In this document: piece after piece, positions 42,845 to 54,748 of the stretch
Layout of the letters: the number at the start of each line of letters is the position of its first letter
Position numbering within the stretch: position 1 is the first letter of the stretch
Source: Archivesica marissinica
Lineage: Eukaryota; Mollusca; Bivalvia; Venerida; Vesicomyidae
Assembly: GCA_014843695.1 (NCBI GenBank)
Contig: CM026400.1
Span: 18,676,294-18,740,293 of the forward strand
DNA: 64,000 nucleotides
Direction: 5' to 3'
The notes under the pieces: generated by a model
The model's database searches: none
The model's input: only the letters and a program-made list of their open reading frames with translations
Told to the model about the DNA's origin: nothing
Translations under genes and position numbers: made by a program

Positions 42845-44115
42845 AATAATTATATATGTCTAAAGACGGACATGAGACAATATTTCTGTCCTTGGAGACA
42901 GTGTCGTTGATATATAATTATATATGTTTAAAGACGGACATGGGACAATATTTCTGTCCTTGGAGACAGTGTAGTGTCGTTGATATATAATTATATATGT
43001 TTAAAGACGGACATTGGACAATATTTCACTCCTTGGAGACAGTGTAGTGTCGTTGATATATAATTATATATGTTTAAAGACGGACATGGGACAATATTTC
43101 ACTCCTTGGAGACAGTGTAGTGTCGTTGATATATAATTATATATGTCTAAAGACGGACATGAGACAATATTTCTCTCCTTGGAGACAGTGTAGTTGATAT
43201 ATAATTATATATGTCTAAAGACGGACATGAGACAATATTTCTGTCCTTGGGAGACAGTGTCGTTGATATATAATTATATATGTTTAAAGATGGACATGAG
43301 ACAATATTTCTGTCCTTGGAAACAGTGTAGTGTCGTTGATATATAATTATATATGTTTAAAGACGGACATGAGACAATATTTCTGTCCTTGGAGACAGTG
43401 TCGTTGATATATAATTATATATGTTTAAAGACGGACATGGGACAATATTTCTGTCCTTGGAGACAGTGTAGTGTCGTTGATATATAATTATATATGTTTA
43501 AAGATGGACATGAGACAATATTTCTGTCCTTGGAGACAGTGTAGTGCCGTTGATATATAATTATATATGTTTAAAGACGGACATTGGACAATATTTCACT
43601 CCTTGGAGACAGTGTAGTGTCGTTGATATATAATTATATATGTTTAAAGACGGACATGGGACAATATTTCACTCCTTGGAGACAGTGTAGTGTCGTTGAT
43701 ATATAATTATATATGTCTAAAGACGGACATGAGACAATATTTCTCTCCTTGGAGACAGTGTAGTTGATATATAATTATATATGTCTAAAGACGGACATGA
43801 GACAATATTTCTGTCCTTGGGAGACAGTGTAGTTGATATATAATTATATATGTTTAAAGATGGACATGAGACAATATTTCTGTCCTTGGAGACAGTGTAG
43901 TGTCGTTGATATATAATTATATATGTTTAAAGACGGACATGAGACAATATTTCTCTCCTTAGGGACACTGTAGTTGATATATAATTATATATGTCTAAAG
44001 ACGGACATGAGACAATATTTCTCTCCTTGGAGACAGTGTAGTTGATATATAATTATATATGTTTAAAGACGGACATGAGACAATATTTCTGTCCTTGGAG
44101 ACAGTGTAGTGTTGT
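42842..44115 (+). repeat. 3'UTR minisatellite, ~62-73 bp unit, about 18 copies, starting at the stop codon
   Basis: The unit contains the AT palindrome ATATATAATTATATAT, then TTTAAAGACGGACATG, GACAATATTTC, CCTTGGAGACAGTGT and AGTGTCGTTG. The first unit overlaps the CENP-F end: AGTGTCGTGA in the gene corresponds to AGTGTCGTTGA at later junctions. Units vary by presence of the AGTGTC block (about 62 versus 73 bp) and point changes. A set of variants recurs in the same order about 570 bp apart (for example ACATTGGACA at 43011 and 43581), showing a block duplication. Confidence 0.92.
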
Positions 44116-44203
44116 AAAATAGTTGATATGTTAGTGTACAAACAGACAAGACAATAATTGTGTCCTGAATTCCAGATATTAAACTGTTAGTTAAATTTGT
44201 ATT

Positions 44204-44209
44204 AATAAA
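44204..44209 (+). terminator. Candidate polyadenylation signal AATAAA
   Basis: This is the first AATAAA seen downstream of the CENP-F stop, about 90 nt after the 3'UTR minisatellite ends. If used, the 3'UTR would be about 1.37 kb and mostly minisatellite. AT-rich DNA gives such hexamers by chance and no downstream GU element is clear. Confidence 0.25.
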
Positions 44210-44273
44210 TAGTTCTTACTTTGCACTGTTGGTTAAGTATGTACATGTATACACCACTGCCTGCCCTGCACCA

Positions 44274-44930
44274 TTTACTGTGTTCCCCCTTACTGTTATA
44301 TCCTTGTCACATTTGCTGTGTTCCCCCTTACTGTTATATCCATGTCACATTTACTGTGTTCCCCCTTACTGTTATATCCATGTCACATTTACTGTGTTCC
44401 CCCTTATTGTTATATCCCTGTCATATGTACTGTGTTCCCCCTTACTGTTATATCCTTGTCACATTTGCTGTGTTCCCCCTTACTGTTATATCCATGTCAC
44501 ATCTACTGTGTTCCCCCTTACTGTTATATCCTTGTCACATTTGCTGTGTTCCCCCTTACTGTTATATCCATGTCACATCTACTGTGTTCCCCCTTACTGT
44601 TATATCCATGTCACATTTACTGTGTTCCCCCTTACTGTTATATCCATGTCATATGTACTGTGTTCCCCCTTACTGTTATATCCATGTCACATTTACTGTG
44701 TTCCCCCTTATTGTTATATCCCTGTCATATGTACTGTGTTCCCCCTTACTGTTATATCCATGTCACATTTACTGTGTTCCCCCTTACTGTTATATCCATG
44801 TCACATTTACTGTGTTCCCCCTTACTGTTATATCCATGTCACATTTACTGTGTTCCCCCTTACTCTTATATCCTTGTCACATTTACTGTGTTCCCCATTA
44901 CTGTTATATCCCTGTGACATTTGCTGTAAT
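44274..44930 (+). repeat. 38-bp minisatellite, ~17 copies
   Basis: The unit is TACTGTGTTCCCCCTTACTG then TTATATCCATGTCACATT. Because 38 is not divisible by three, the unit is read in all three phases and gives three overlapping open frames of about 200-245 residues, none a gene. Confidence 0.95.
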
Positions 44931-44964
44931 GCTAATTTTCTGTTATGACATCAAATGAGTAGTA

Positions 44965-45055
44965 GGTTCAACTCTCACTGGGGGTGTCAAATTATTTCAT
45001 GTGAAGAAACTGGCTTGTGGAAGGTCAGTGGTTCTACATGAGCCTGAAATATCAA
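44965..45055 (+). mobile_element. SINE family F fragment
   Basis: AGGTTCAACTCTCACTGGGG, AAGAAACTGGCTTGTGGAAG and GGTTCTACATGAGCCTGAAA match the body of 26270-26491. It lies between two arrays. Confidence 0.7.
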
Positions 45056-45223
45056 TGACATAAATTATAAATATATTCAACACATAAATGATTAAAGCGG
45101 AAACATACAGCACATATATATATATATTGATTATGAATGTTGAAAATAGTATGGATCAACTTTAACAAGAGATTATTACAGTTTTGTAGACTTTTAGAGG
45201 GCAGTGTAAATTTTACTTTCAAG

Positions 45224-48200
45224 TTCAGAGTTTACTTAGACTGATACATGGTCAGAGTTTACTTAGACTGTGTTACAAGATCACAGTTTACTTAGACTGT
45301 GTTACATGGTCAGAGTTTACTTAGACTGTGTTACATGGTCAGAGTTTACTTAGACTGATACAAGATCAGAGTTTACTTAGACTGTGCTACATGGTCAGAG
45401 TTTACTTAGACTGTGCTACAAGATCAGAGTTTACTTAGACTGTGCTACAAGATCAGAGTTTACTTAGACTGTGCTACAAGATCAGAGTTTACTTAGACTG
45501 TGCTACAAGATCAGAGTTTACTTAGACTGTGCTACAAGGTCAGAGTTTACTTAGACTGTTACAAGATCAGAGTTTACTTAGACTGATACATGGTCAGAGT
45601 TTACTTAGACTGTGCTACAAGGTCAGAGTTTACTTAGACTGTGCTACAAGATCAGAGTTTACTTAGACTGTTACAAGATCAGAGTTTACTTAGACTGTGC
45701 TACAAGATCAGAGTTTACTTAGACTGTTACAAGGTCAGAGTTTACTTAGACTGTGCTACAAGGTCAGAGTTTACTTAGACTGTTACATGGTCAGAGTTTA
45801 CTTAGACTGTGTTACAAGGTCAGAGTTTACTTAGACTGTGTTACAAGGTCAGAGTTTACTTAGACTGTGTTACAAGGTCAGAGTTTACTTAGACTGTGTT
45901 ACAAGGTCAGAGTTTACTTAGACTGTGCTACATGGTCAGAGTTTACTTAGACTGTTACATGGTCAGAGTTTACTTAGACTGTTACATGGTCAGAGTTTAC
46001 TTAGACTGTGTTACAAGGTCAGAGTTTACTTAGACTGTGCTACAAGGTCAGAGTTTACTTAGACTGTGCTACAAGGTCAGAGTTTACTTAGACTGTTACA
46101 TGGTCAGAGTTTACTTAGACTGTGCTACATGGTCAGAGTTTACTTAGACTGTGTTACAAGGTCAGAGTTTACTTAGACTGTGTTACATGGTCAGAGTTTA
46201 CTTAGACTGTGCTACATGGTCAGAGTTTACTTAGACTGTGTTACATGGTCAGAGTTTACTTAGACTGTGCTACAAGATCAGAGTTTACTTAGACTGTGTT
46301 ACATGGTCAGAGTTTACTTAGACTGTGCTACATGGTCAGAGTTTACTTAGACTGTGTTACATGGTCAGAGTTTACTTAGACTGTGCTACAAGGTCAGAGT
46401 TTACTTAGACTGTGCTACATGGTCAGAGTTTACTTAGACTGTGTTACATGGTCAGAGTTTACTTAGACTGTGCTACAAGATCAGAGTTTACTTAGACTGT
46501 GCTACAAGGTCAGAGTTTACTTAGACTGTGTTACATGGTCAGAGTTTACTTAGACTGTGCTACAAGATCAGAGTTTACTTAGACTGTGTTACATGGTCAG
46601 AGTTTACTTAGACTGTGCTACATGGTCAGAGTTTACTTAGACTGTGTTACATGGTCAGAGTTTACTTAGACTGTGCTACAAGGTCAGAGTTTACTTAGAC
46701 TGTGCTACATGGTCAGAGTTTACTTAGACTGTGTTACAAGGTCAGAGTTTACTTAGACTGTGTTACAAGGTCAGAGTTTACTTAGACTGCGTTACATGGT
46801 CAGAGTTTACTTAGACTGTGTTACAAGGTCAGAGTTTACTTAGACTGTGTTACAAGGTCAGAGTTTACTTAGACTGTGTTACATGGTCAGAGTTTACTTA
46901 GACTGTGTTACATGGTCAGAGTTTACTTAGACTGTGTTACAAGGTCAGAGTTTACTTAGACTGTGTTACATGGTCAGAGTTTACTTAGACTGTGCTACAT
47001 GGTCAGAGTTTACTTAGACTGTGTTACATGGTCAGAGTTTACTTAGACTGTGCTACAAGGTCAGAGTTTACTTAGACTGTGTTACATGGTCAGAGTTTAC
47101 TTAGACTGTGCTACAAGGTCAGAGTTTACTTAGACTGTGTTACATGGTCAGAGTTTACTTAGACTGTGTTACATGGTCAGAGTTTACTTAGACTGTGTTA
47201 CAAGGTCAGAGTTTACTTAGACTGCATTACATGGTCAGAGTTTACTTAGACTGTGCTACAAGATCAGAGTTTACTTAGACTGTGTTACATGGTCAGAGTT
47301 TACTTAGACTGTGCTACAAGATCAGAGTTTACTTAGACTGTGCTACAAGATCAGAGTTTACTTAGACTGTGCTACAAGATCAGAGTTTACTTAGACTGTG
47401 CTACAAGATCAGAGTTTACTTAGACTGATACATGGTCAGAGTTTACTTAGACTGTGCTACAAGATCAGAGTTTACTTAGACTGTGCTACAAGATCAGAGT
47501 TTACTTAGACTGTGCTACATGGTCAGAGTTTACTTAGACTGATACATGGTCAGAGTTTACTTAGACTGTGTTACATGGTCAGAGTTTACTTAGACTGTGT
47601 TACAAGATCAGAGTTTACTTAGACTGTGTTACATGGTCAGAGTTTACTTAGACTGTGCTACATGGTCAGAGTTTACTTAGACTGTGTTACAAGATCAGAG
47701 TTTACTTAGACTGTGCTACACGAACAGAGTTTACTTAGACTGTGCTACAAGATCAAAGTTTACTTATACTGTGTTACAAGATCAGAGTTTACTTAGACTG
47801 TGCTACATGGTCAGAGTTTACTTAGACTGTGCTACATGGTCAGAGTTTACTTAGACTGTGCTACAAGATCAGAGTTTACTTAGACTGTGCTACATGGTCA
47901 GAGTTTACTTAGACTGTGCTACACGATCAGAGTTTACTTAGACTGTGCTACACGATCAGAGTTTACTTAGACTGTGCTACAAGATCAGAGTTTACTTAGA
48001 CTGTGCTACACGATCAGAGTTTACTTAGACTGTGCTACAAGATCAAAGTTTACATATACTGTGTTACAAGATTACAGTTTACTTAGACTGTGCTACATGG
48101 TCAGAGTTTACTTAGACTGTGTTACATGGTCAGAGTTTACTTAGACTGTGTTACAAGATCAGAGTTTACTTAGACTGCTACATGGTCAGAGTTTACTTAG

Positions 48201-51200
48201 ACTGTGTTACATGGTCAGAGTTTACTTAGACTGTGTTACATGGTCAGAGTTTACTTAGACTGTGCTACAAGGTCAGAGTTTACTTAGACTGTGCTACATG
48301 GTCAGAGTTTACTTAGACTGTGTTACATGGTCAGAGTTTACTTAGACTGTGCTACAAGGTCAGAGTTTACTTAGACTGTGCTACATGGTCAGAGTTTACT
48401 TAGACTGTGTTACATGGTCAGAGTTTACTTAGACTGTGCTACAAGGTCAGAGTTTACTTAGACTGTGCTACAAGGTCAGAGTTTACTTAGACTGTGCTAC
48501 AAGGTCAGAGTTTACTTAGACTGTGCTACAAGGTCAGAGTTTACTTAGACTGTGCTACAAGGTCAGAGTTTACTTAGACTGTGTTACAAGGTCAGAGTTT
48601 ACTTAGACTGTGTTACATGGTCAGAGTTTACTTAGACTGTGCTACAAGGTCAGAGTTTACTTAGACTGTGCTACAAGGTCAGAGTTTACTTAGACTGTGT
48701 TACAAGGTCAGAGTTTACTTAGACTGTGTTACAAGGTCAGAGTTTACTTAGACTGTGCTACATGGTCAGAGTTTACTTAGACTGTGCTACAAGGTCAGAG
48801 TTTACTTAGACTGTGCTACAAGGTCAGAGTTTACTTAGACTGTTACATGGTCAGAGTTTACTTAGACTGTGCTACAAGTCAGAGTTTACTTAGACTGTGC
48901 TACAAGGTCAGAGTTTACTTAGACTGTGCTACATGGTCAGAGTTTACTTAGACTGTGCTACAAGGTCAGAGTTTACTTAGACTGTGCTACAAGGTCAGAG
49001 TTTACTTAGACTGTGCTACATGGTCAGAGTTTACTTAGACTGTGTTACAAGGTCAGAGTTTACTTAGACTGTGTTACATGGTCAGAGTTTACTTAGACTG
49101 TGTTACAAGGTCAGAGTTTACTTAGACTGTGCTACAAGGTCAGAGTTTACTTAGACTGTGCTACAAGATCAGAGTTTACTTAGACTGTGTTACAAGGTCA
49201 GAGTTTACTTAGACTGTTACATGGTCAGAGTTTACTTAGACTGTGCTACAAGGTCAGAGTTTACTTAGACTGTGCTACAAGGTCAGAGTTTACTTAGACT
49301 GTTACAAGGTCAGAGTTTACTTAGACTGTGCTACAAGGTCAGAGTTTACTTAGACTGTTACAAGGTCAGAGTTTACTTAGACTGTGCTACAAGGTCAGAG
49401 TTTACTTAGACTGTGTTACATGGTCAGAGTTTACTTAGACTGTGTTACATGGTCAGAGTTTACTTAGACTGTGTTACAAGGTCAGAGTTTACTTAGACTG
49501 TGTTACAAGGTCAGAGTTTACTTAGACTGCGTTACATGGTCAGAGTTTACTTAGACTGTGTTACAAGATCAGAGTTTACTTAGACTGTGTTACATGGTCA
49601 GAGTTTACTTAGACTGTGTTACATGGTCAGAGTTTACTTAGACTGTGCTACATGGTCAGAGTTTACTTAGACTGTGCTACATGGTCAGAGTTTACTTAGA
49701 CTGTGCTACAAGGTCAGAGTTTACTTAGACTGTGTTACATGGTCAGAGTTTACTTAGACTGTGCTACAAGATCAGAGTTTACTTAGACTGTGCTACACGG
49801 TCAGAGTTTACTTAGACTGTGTTACATGGTCAGAGTTTACTTAGACTGTGCTACATGGTCAGAGTTTACTTAGACTGTGCTACAAGGTCAGAGTTTACTT
49901 AGACTGTGCTACAAGGTCAGAGTTTACTTAGACTGTGTTACAAGATCAGAGTTTACTTAGACTGCTACATGGTCAGAGTTTACTTAGACTGTGTTACAAG
50001 GTCAGAGTTTACTTAGACTGTGCTACATGGTCAGAGTTTACTTAGACTGTGCTACATGGTCAGAGTTTACTTAGACTGTGCTACATGGTCAGAGTTTACT
50101 TAGACTGTGTTACATGGTCAGAGTTTACTTAGACTGTGCTACAAGGTCAGAGTTTACTTAGACTGTGCTACATGGTCAGAGTTTACTTAGACTGTGTTAC
50201 AAGGTCAGAGTTTACTTAGACTGTGCTACATGGTCAGAGTTTACTTAGACTGTGCTACAAGGTCAGAGTTTACTTAGACTGTGCTACAAGGTCAGAGTTT
50301 ACTTAGACTGTGTTACATGGTCAGAGTTTACTTAGACTGTGCTACAAGGTCAGAGTTTACTTAGACTGTGCTACATGGTCAGAGTTTACTTAGACTGTGT
50401 TACAAGGTCAGAGTTTACTTAGACTGTGCTACAAGGTCAGAGTTTACTTAGACTGTGTTACATGGTCAGAGTTTACTTAGACTGTGTTACAAGGTCAGAG
50501 TTTACTTAGACTGTGCTACAAGGTCAGAGTTTACTTAGACTGTGCTACATGGTCAGAGTTTACTTAGACTGTGTTACAAGGTCAGAGTTTACTTAGACTG
50601 TGCTACAAGGTCAGAGTTTACTTAGACTGTGCTACATGGTCAGAGTTTACTTAGACTGTGCTACAAGGTCAGAGTTTACTTAGACTGTGTTACAAGGTCA
50701 GAGTTTACTTAGACTGTGTTACATGGTCAGAGTTTACTTAGACTGTGCTACAAGGTCAGAGTTTACTTAGACTGTGTTACATGGTCAGAGTTTACTTAGA
50801 CTGTGTTACAAGGTCAGAGTTTACTTAGACTGTGTTACAAGGTCAGAGTTTACTTAGACTGTGTTACATGGTCAGAGTTTACTTAGACTGTGTTACATGG
50901 TCAGAGTTTACTTAGACTGTGCTACAAGGTCAGAGTTTACTTAGACTGTGCTACATGGTCAGAGTTTACTTAGACTGTGCTACAAGGTCAGAGTTTACTT
51001 AGACTGTGTTACATGGTCAGAGTTTACTTAGACTGTGCTACAAGGTCAGAGTTTACTTAGACTGTGCTACATGGTCAGAGTTTACTTAGACTGTGTTACA
51101 TGGTCAGAGTTTACTTAGACTGTGTTACAAGGTCAGAGTTTACTTAGACTGTGTTACATGGTCAGAGTTTACTTAGACTGTGCTACAAGGTCAGAGTTTA

Positions 51201-52397
51201 CTTAGACTGTGCTACAAGGTCAGAGTTTACTTAGACTGTGTTACATGGTCAGAGTTTACTTAGACTGTGTTACAAGGTCAGAGTTTACTTAGACTGTGCT
51301 ACAAGGTCAGAGTTTACTTAGACTGTGCTACATGGTCAGAGTTTACTTAGACTGTGCTACAAGGTCAGAGTTTACTTAGACTGTGTTACATGGTCAGAGT
51401 TTACTTAGACTGTGCTACAAGGTCAGAGTTTACTTAGACTGTGTTACATGGTCAGAGTTTACTTAGACTGTGCTACAAGGTCAGAGTTTACTTAGACTGT
51501 GCTACATGGTCAGAGTTTACTTAGACTGTGTTACATGGTCAGAGTTTACTTAGACTGTGCTACATGGTCAGAGTTTACTTAGACTGTGTTACAAGGTCAG
51601 AGTTTACTTAGACTGTGCTACAAGGTCAGAGTTTACTTAGACTGTGCTACAAGGTCAGAGTTTACTTAGACTGTGCTACAAGGTCAGAGTTTACTTAGAC
51701 TGTGTTACATGGTCAGAGTTTACTTAGACTGTGCTACAAGGTCAGAGTTTACTTAGACTGTGTTACATGGTCAGAGTTTACTTAGACTGTGCTACAAGGT
51801 CAGAGTTTACTTAGACTGTGCTACATGGTCAGAGTTTACTTAGACTGTGTTACATGGTCAGAGTTTACTTAGACTGTGCTACATGGTCAGAGTTTACTTA
51901 GACTGTGTTACATGGTCAGAGTTTACTTAGACTGTGCTACAAGGTCAGAGTTTACTTAGACTGTGTTACAAGGTCAGAGTTTACTTAGACTGTGCTACAA
52001 GGTCAGAGTTTACTTAGACTGTGTTACATGGTCAGAGTTTACTTAGACTGTGCTACAAGGTCAGAGTTTACTTAGACTGTGTTACATGGTCAGAGTTTAC
52101 TTAGACTGTGCTACAAGGTCAGAGTTTACTTAGACTGTGTTACATGGTCAGAGTTTACTTAGACTGTGCTACAAGGTCAGAGTTTACTTAGACTGTGCTA
52201 CAAGGTCAGAGTTTACTTAGACTGTGCTACATGGTCAGAGTTTACTTAGACTGTGTTACATGGTCAGAGTTTACTTAGACTGTGTTACATGGTCAGAGTT
52301 TACTTAGACTGTGTTACATGGTCAGAGTTTACTTAGACTGTGTTACAAGGTCAGAGTTTACTTAGACTGTGCTACAAGATCAGAGTTTACTTAGACT
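45224..52397 (+). repeat. Giant 29-bp satellite array, ~7.2 kb, ~247 copies
   Basis: The unit is GTCAGAGTTTACTTAGACTG then TGCTACAAG. The core CAGAGTTTACTTAGACTG is nearly invariant, while variation is confined to two sites: TGCTAC, TGTTAC, TTAC or GATAC, and AAGG, ATGG, AAGA or ACGA. Units of 26 bp lacking TGC or TGT are interspersed. No open frame and no unique DNA inside. Confidence 0.97.
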
Positions 52398-52640
52398 GGA
52401 TCTATGTTGTTTGCACATTCCTTGCAATTGATTCAGTATTAACTAGCATTATGCGTATTTACTTGGCTAGTACAAGCATGTACCCTCTTCCACTTCTCGT
52501 CAGGATCTATGTTGTTTGCTATTCAGCAACGTGTTTTAGCTCCACTATCCTAATAGCAAACAGCATAGAGCCTGATTGGACTGCACGTTCTGTGGCGTCT
52601 GATCTGACTCTATGGTGTATGCAAATAACGACTATTCGTG
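52396..52640. mobile_element. Fragment related to the MITE at 29251-29497
   Basis: It contains GGATCTATGTTGTTTGC twice and GCAAACAGCATAGAGCCTGA, as in the interior of the 29251-29497 element, but no intact termini. It abuts the end of the 29-bp array. Confidence 0.55.
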
Positions 52641-52712
52641 ATTAGCATGCTACGGGTTACCGTAATTGTTAATGACGATTGGAGTTCCATGCTTGTACTA
52701 GCCATGAAAATA

Positions 52713-53422
52713 CAGTGGAACCCATCTAAAGCGGAATTCCCTCTAAACCTGACGACTTTCCTAGTCCCGATAGATTTTCTTCTTTATTCAATGTAAAAGT
52801 ACCTCTAAGCCGGAACCTCTTTTTCTGAACACCGGACACGTTTTCGGAACCATTTGTGCACATTTCTATTTCAAATTGCACCTGAAAACCGACCGAATGC
52901 CCAGCGGCGAAAATCCTAATTGGAACGATCGTATTCTGTGCTGAATGTTAACACCTTTCGTGTTTTGATCAATCAATTACACTAATCAGTCGGCATATTG
53001 TATACTCAAATGTGTACATATGGTATTATGACAAGTTCTTCGATGTCATTTCTAGGCTTTCCTGTAACATGTGTGTATACAGTACTGTGTTATAAGTACA
53101 GTCTACATCCATTATGTTAGAACAAAATACTTCGACATAAACAAAGTTTGACTATACGAAATTCGATATAAACGGAGCAAGTTATATGTAAAATGAGTGT
53201 CTGAAACGGGACTTTGATCCGACTTCGAGATAACTGGAGAATTCGACATAACCGACTTTGACATAACGGATGTAGACTGTAGTTTAGTGTTATTTCTTGT
53301 TTTTCCTGTACATGTATTTATTCTGAAATTTGTTAAAACTACTCCTTACCCCCTCTCCAAAACCCCCGAAAACACCTCCAAACCGAACTTCTTAACTGGT
53401 TCGGTTTAGTGGGGTTTCATTG
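52713..53422. mobile_element. DNA transposon remnant with CAGTGGAACCC ends, hosting a nested MITE
   Basis: The ends CAGTGGAACCCATCTAA and TTAGTGGGGTTTCATTG are imperfect inverted repeats flanked by TA (52711-52712 and 53423-53424), pogo/Tigger style. No transposase frame is seen. A second TA-flanked element sits at 53099-53279. Confidence 0.75.
53099..53279. mobile_element. Nested 181-bp TA-flanked MITE
   Basis: The inverted ends are CAGTCTACATCCATTATGT and ACATAACGGATGTAGACTG with TA at 53097-53098 and 53280-53281. The interior repeats TTCGACATAA- and TTCGATATAA-like blocks. It is inserted in the element at 52713-53422. Confidence 0.85.
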
Positions 53423-53742
53423 TACATGTAATGCTAGTTGGACTGTTAAAGTAGGAAGGAGTTACATGCTCGTATAAATACGGTACTTGATAGTTTGCAC
53501 ATAGTTTATTATTAATGTTGAAACACCATAATAAGAGCACCAGTAAATTCTCATTGTGTTTTCAAAAACTAATTTATTAATATATATATGTGTGTATGAC
53601 GTGATATATTGTTCTGGTCTTTAAATCCATGGTTCTGTCTGAATAAACACACATCTCAGAAAGATAGTATCTACCATGTCAGAAATATGACGTGTCTGAT
53701 CAAATGGAGCCAAATGCAATAAAATAAATGTTGGAGTGAGCT

Positions 53743-54584
53743 TTAACCCTTTCCCTCATAGAAACACCTTGACGCCTTTACCAATATGACATACATTGAC
53801 AATGTAGTAGCCAAACCAATGTTCATAATAAAGGCCAGAATCTCATGTAGTCCCAGTAATATCTATGGAGGTGGGATAGATATGGTGACTACTTATTCAC
53901 TGCATGATAGTTAAATGGCTGTCGTTTGTATGGAGATATAATAGTATATTAACCTAAATCTCTATGTAGTTCCAGTAATATCTATGGAGGTGGGATAGAT
54001 ATGGCGACTACTTATCCATTGCATGATAGTTAAATGGCTGTCGTTTGTATGGAGATATAATAGTATATTAACCTAAATATCTAATTATCTATGTAGTCCC
54101 AGTAATATCTATGGAGGTGGGATAGATATGGCGACTACTTATCCATTGCATGATAGTTAAATGGCTGTCGTTTGTATGGAGATATAATAGTATATTAACC
54201 TAAATCTCTATGTAGTCCCAGTAATATCTATGGAGGTGGGATAGATATGGCGACTACTTATCCATTGCATGATAGTTAAATGGCTGTCGTTTGTATGGAG
54301 ATATAATAGTATATTAACCTAAATCTCTATGTAGTCCCAGTAATATCTATGGAGGTGGGATAGATATGGCGACTACTTATCCATTGCATGATAGTTAAAT
54401 GGCTGTCGTTTGTATGGAGATATAATAGTATATTAACCTAAATCTCTATGTAGTTCCAGTAATATCTATGGAGGTGGGATAGATATGGCGACTACTTATC
54501 CATTGCATGATAGTTAAATGGCTGTCGTTTGTATGGAGATATAATAGTATATTAACCTAAATCTCTATGAAGGAAAGGGTTTAA
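53743..54584. mobile_element. TTAA-type MITE with internal array expanded to six modules
   Basis: The ends TTAACCCTTTCCCTCATAG and CTATGAAGGAAAGGGTTTAA match the family at 25686-26161 in opposite internal orientation. Inside are about six tandem ~119-bp modules (AATATCTATGGAGGTGGGAT, GATAGTTAAATGGCTGTCGT, GATATAATAGTATATTAACC). The copy in intron 4 has two modules, so module number varies between insertions. Confidence 0.82.
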
Positions 54585-54748
54585 ATATATCTCATATTAA
54601 TAACAAGCCTACTTGTTTCATTTACCACCATTTTATTGGTTACCTATTAAATACATGTATAAGATAAGATATTTTGAGTCGGCAAGATATAAACAGTACA
54701 ACACAAGCTCTGAGTGAACTTTTATATATTTGTATATGCATAGTCACT

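Noticed and set aside
44221..44958. Three overlapping frames of about 200-245 residues
   Set aside because: The 38-bp unit cycles through three phases; all frames show the same repeated peptide.
45224..52397. CRISPR-like array
   Set aside because: Direct repeats are contiguous with no unique spacers, and the locus is clearly animal DNA.
45224..52397. Forkhead-site array (GTTTAC in each unit)
   Set aside because: The full consensus (GTAAACA) is not met; the reverse complement reads GTAAACT, so it was not called regulatory.
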